A stretch of DNA of 64,000 nt from positions 1 to 64,000 of the forward strand of contig DAOQUL010000002.1 in assembly GCA_035341015.1 (NCBI GenBank). The letters run 5' to 3'. The notes under the pieces are model-generated. The model searched no databases. It had not been told where the DNA came from and worked only from the letters and a program-made list of their open reading frames with translations. Positions 61,487 to 64,000 of this stretch are shown piece by piece (the stretch's first letter is position 1; every line of letters begins with the position of its first letter). Source of the DNA: JAKQIM01 sp029557965. GTDB lineage: Bacteria; Chloroflexota; Anaerolineae; Anaerolineales; UBA4823. Both the position numbers and the translations under genes were made by a program.

Positions 61487-64000
61487 ATGGCTGATACTAT
61501 TCAAAACCCGCCATCCGGCAAACAGGACTCTTTATTCCATCGATGGATCATTCCTGGCATTGTGCTGTTATACCAGATCCTGGGATTGGTTGCTTTTGCC
61601 GCCTATGCCGCTTTAGGCTTCCAGTTTATGCGGCAGCCCTTCTTGGGGGCTTTTGTAGAGCACACCCTCTACATCAGCAATACCGGGGCAGGCAATGCCG
61701 AATGGGAATTGGCTCAGAAAATCGATCAACACCTCGAAAGCGTCAGGACGCTCAACGCCGAGGCAGACCCGGACGAGCAAATTGACCGCTTCGGCTACCG
61801 GTTGAGAGCGCTGGATGGCGAGGAAGTCGCCGACCACTTCCAGCTAAACGAGATGCTTGCCCAACGCCAGGTTGGGGACCAGGTAAACCTGGTGGTCACC
61901 ACCCCCGATGGGCAAACGATCACTCCCAGCGTCACCCTGGGCAAGTTTCCGGTGTCAGACCAATTCAATTACTTTTACATTCCCTATGCCACCGGTATCA
62001 TTTACCTGGTTGCCAGCCTGTGGGTCTTCACCCTGAGACGGCGCGATACGGCCGGGCAAGCCTTTGCGGTCTTCTCGACGTCGGCGGCCCTGGCACTGGC
62101 TGGCTTCTTGGATATGTCAGCCACCAGCCAATTGGTGATGGTATGGACGGTGGCAATGGCCTTTTTGGGCGGCACACTGTTCAGCCTGTCGATGATCTTC
62201 CCCGTAGAACACCGCCTGGCTATGCGCCTTCCTTTCATGCGCTGGATTGGCTATGTCATTTCAGCCGGCCTGGCAATTTGGGGATTGAGCACGATTTACA
62301 ATTACAACTACCCTGATGCCTATGTAATGCCTTGGAGGTTTTCGTTTATCTGGGCCGGTGTTGCCATCCTGGCCTTTGTGATGTTCACCACCGCCCGGCT
62401 GATTTCCACCTCGGTGCCGGTGGTACGTGAGCAAACCCGCCTGATCTTCTTTGGTGCGCTGCTCGCCTTTGGCCCGCTCGGCCTATTCTTTTTCATTACA
62501 TCGGTTTCGCAAACGCGTTTCCAGCCCTGGCTGTTTTTAACCGTTGTGGCTTTCCCGGTGGCGGTGGCTTACGCCATCTTGCGCTACCGGAACCTCAATA
62601 CCGACTACCTGTTCAGCCGTGGGATCGTATATGCCATTCTGCTGGTGCTGGTGGTGGCTGCTTATGCCCTGTTGGTAACGGGTCTGACGCTGGCCCTGGG
62701 GCAAGAAACGGTTGTCGCAAGCCCTTATCTTGCCGGGGGACTCATCTTCCTGGTGGCATTGGCTTTCATGCCAGTGCGCCAGCGGCTGCAACATGCCATT
62801 GACCAGGCCTTTGCGCGCGGTCAATCAACTTATCGCAGCCGCCTGCAATCCTTTGGGCGTGAGCTAACTCGCAGCCTCGATTTGCCGGGCATATTGGCAC
62901 TGCTGCGCCAGTATGTAGAAGACGACCTGGTGCCGGTGAACATGCACCTGTACACGCACGACCCAATGACCGAGCACTACATCGCAGCCAGCAACGGCGG
63001 TTCTCGTTCAGATTCGACCAGCGACCTGCGCTTTTCTCCAAGCAGCGCCCTGGTCAAAACCCTATCTCAACAGCGCAGCTCCATCTTTTTGGGCGAAAAT
63101 AAATCGCTGCCGTCTACCCTGGAACCTGAACGAGCCCGCATTTCTTTGTTGGGCGCGCAACTCTTCGTTCCATTACCCGGCCGGCAAAAACTGACTGGCT
63201 GGCTGGCCCTGGGGGCGCGCCGCTCTGGCGAGCCGTACAACAGCCGCGACCTCGAATTTCTCGAATCGCTCTGCGATCAATCTGCCCTGGCAATCGAGCG
63301 CGCCCAGGTGGTTGCCGACCTGGAACGCCGGGTGCACGCCATGAATGTGCTGACGCGCGTATCGCAGGGCATCAACGTTACGATCATGTTCGACGATATC
63401 CTGGAATTGATCTATGCCCAGACCAACCAGGTCATCCCCACCAGAGATTTTCGCATTACCCTGCAAGATAATATCAGCGAAATACCCTACCACGTTTTCT
63501 ACCTCGAAAACGACGAGCGCCTGACAGAGCGCGAAAACCAACCCATCCCAATCACCCAGGGCCTGGAACGTGAGATTCTCAAGATCCGCCGCGCTATTGT
63601 TACCGAAGATTACGAGAGTGAATGCCGGGCACGCGGCACCCTGCCGGCGGCCAAGGGCATTTATTCGTGGGCGGGCGTGCCGCTCAACACCGGTGCTTCC
63701 ACCATCGGCGTGCTCAGCCTGGGCAGCCGAGACTCAACCGTGGTCTTCACCGATGAGCAAATCAACCTGCTGCAGGCCATTGCCGACCAGGCCGCCGGCG
63801 CCATCGTCAAAGCGCGCCTGCTGCAAGAGGCCGAACGCCGCACCAAACAGCTCACTTCACTGAACGAAGTCGCTCGCAGCCTCACTTCGACGTTGGAACT
63901 GGAGCCCCTGCTCAACCAAATCCTGAATAGCGCCGTAGAAATCCTCAACTGCGAAGCCGGCAGCTTGCTGCTGGTGGAGCAAGAGACGGGCGAGCTGGTA
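61487..64000 (+). CDS. Large PDZ-7TM-GAF sensor protein (partial, runs off the window)
   Basis: The frame is open from ATG 61487 to the window end, 838 codons. One membrane helix (about 20-42) precedes an outer PDZ-like domain (about 70-150: RALDGEEVADHFQLNEMLAQ, GDQVNLVVTTPDGQ). About eight further membrane segments lie from 160 to 430. A coiled-coil helix then leads to GAF domain 1 (about 460-610), GAF 2 (about 625-780, ending with IADQAAGAIVKARLLQEA) and the start of GAF 3 at about 800. The output domain is outside the window: a histidine kinase is most likely, a cyclase or phosphatase possible. It lies downstream of the exporter operon but has its own promoter. Confidence 0.85.
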   Translation, partial: MADTIQNPPSGKQDSLFHRWIIPGIVLLYQILGLVAFAAYAALGFQFMRQPFLGAFVEHTLYISNTGAGNAEWELAQKIDQHLESVRTLNAEADPDEQIDRFGYRLRALDGEEVADHFQLNEMLAQRQVGDQVNLVVTTPDGQTITPSVTLGKFPVSDQFNYFYIPYATGIIYLVASLWVFTLRRRDTAGQAFAVFSTSAALALAGFLDMSATSQLVMVWTVAMAFLGGTLFSLSMIFPVEHRLAMRLPFMRWIGYVISAGLAIWGLSTIYNYNYPDAYVMPWRFSFIWAGVAILAFVMFTTARLISTSVPVVREQTRLIFFGALLAFGPLGLFFFITSVSQTRFQPWLFLTVVAFPVAVAYAILRYRNLNTDYLFSRGIVYAILLVLVVAAYALLVTGLTLALGQETVVASPYLAGGLIFLVALAFMPVRQRLQHAIDQAFARGQSTYRSRLQSFGRELTRSLDLPGILALLRQYVEDDLVPVNMHLYTHDPMTEHYIAASNGGSRSDSTSDLRFSPSSALVKTLSQQRSSIFLGENKSLPSTLEPERARISLLGAQLFVPLPGRQKLTGWLALGARRSGEPYNSRDLEFLESLCDQSALAIERAQVVADLERRVHAMNVLTRVSQGINVTIMFDDILELIYAQTNQVIPTRDFRITLQDNISEIPYHVFYLENDERLTERENQPIPITQGLEREILKIRRAIVTEDYESECRARGTLPAAKGIYSWAGVPLNTGASTIGVLSLGSRDSTVVFTDEQINLLQAIADQAAGAIVKARLLQEAERRTKQLTSLNEVARSLTSTLELEPLLNQILNSAVEILNCEAGSLLLVEQETGELV

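Overview
The window looks like chromosomal DNA of a member of Chloroflexota, most likely class Anaerolineae. This is an inference from gene content. It has mevalonate-type isoprenoid genes (mvaD, fni, a polyprenyl synthase), several families frequent in that phylum (DUF4350, DUF1461, DUF4032, zinc-ribbon MscL, baseplate-J-like membrane protein), very long secreted FG-GAP and beta-helix proteins, and no outer-membrane or LPS assembly genes. I found no rRNA, tRNA, CRISPR array or prophage.

Layout. 1-9.2 kb: three secreted proteins (one cut by the window edge) that share a short hydrophobic LP...R motif at the extreme C-terminus. 9.3-15 kb: a plus-strand run of mvaD, rseP, a HEAT-repeat protein, an AEC-type transporter, a membrane-anchored peptidase and acyP, converging on radC. 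15.7-24 kb: a zinc-ribbon membrane protein, then enolase, CTP synthase, a roadblock protein, a complete ISL3-type insertion sequence with target duplication, and mutS on the minus strand. 24-28 kb: an orphan sugar-type ABC ATPase, gpmA and a lipoprotein. 28-33 kb: a minus-strand operon of a membrane spermidine-synthase-like protein, DUF1461, SppA and DUF4350. 33-42 kb: mscL, then an alaS-led plus-strand operon ending in ruvX, mltG, a histidine phosphatase and a DUF692/MNIO-like TIM barrel. 42-50 kb: an SGNH-like membrane protein, sucCD, acpP, fni and a polyprenyl synthase, hemW and a LysM membrane protein. 50-56 kb: a minus-strand operon of a Na/Pi-type transporter, a double UspA protein, an ABC1/UbiB kinase, ilvE and trxB. 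56-64 kb: an operon of a YkgJ-like cysteine protein, two half-size ABC exporters with complementary degenerate motifs and a DUF4032 kinase-like protein, followed by a large PDZ-7TM-GAF sensor that runs off the window.

Regulation visible in the sequence. At least seven genes have a -10 box only 6 to 9 bases before the start codon, so their mRNAs should be leaderless or nearly so. Other genes (mscL, the ABC ATPase, sucC, acpP) have ordinary leaders with Shine-Dalgarno sites. Convergent gene ends are often closed by long, nearly perfect hairpins, two of which share one core sequence.

The most promising leads for something undescribed are the shared C-terminal motif of the secreted proteins, the YkgJ/ABC/ABC/DUF4032 operon with its adjacent sensor, and the lone MNIO-like protein.
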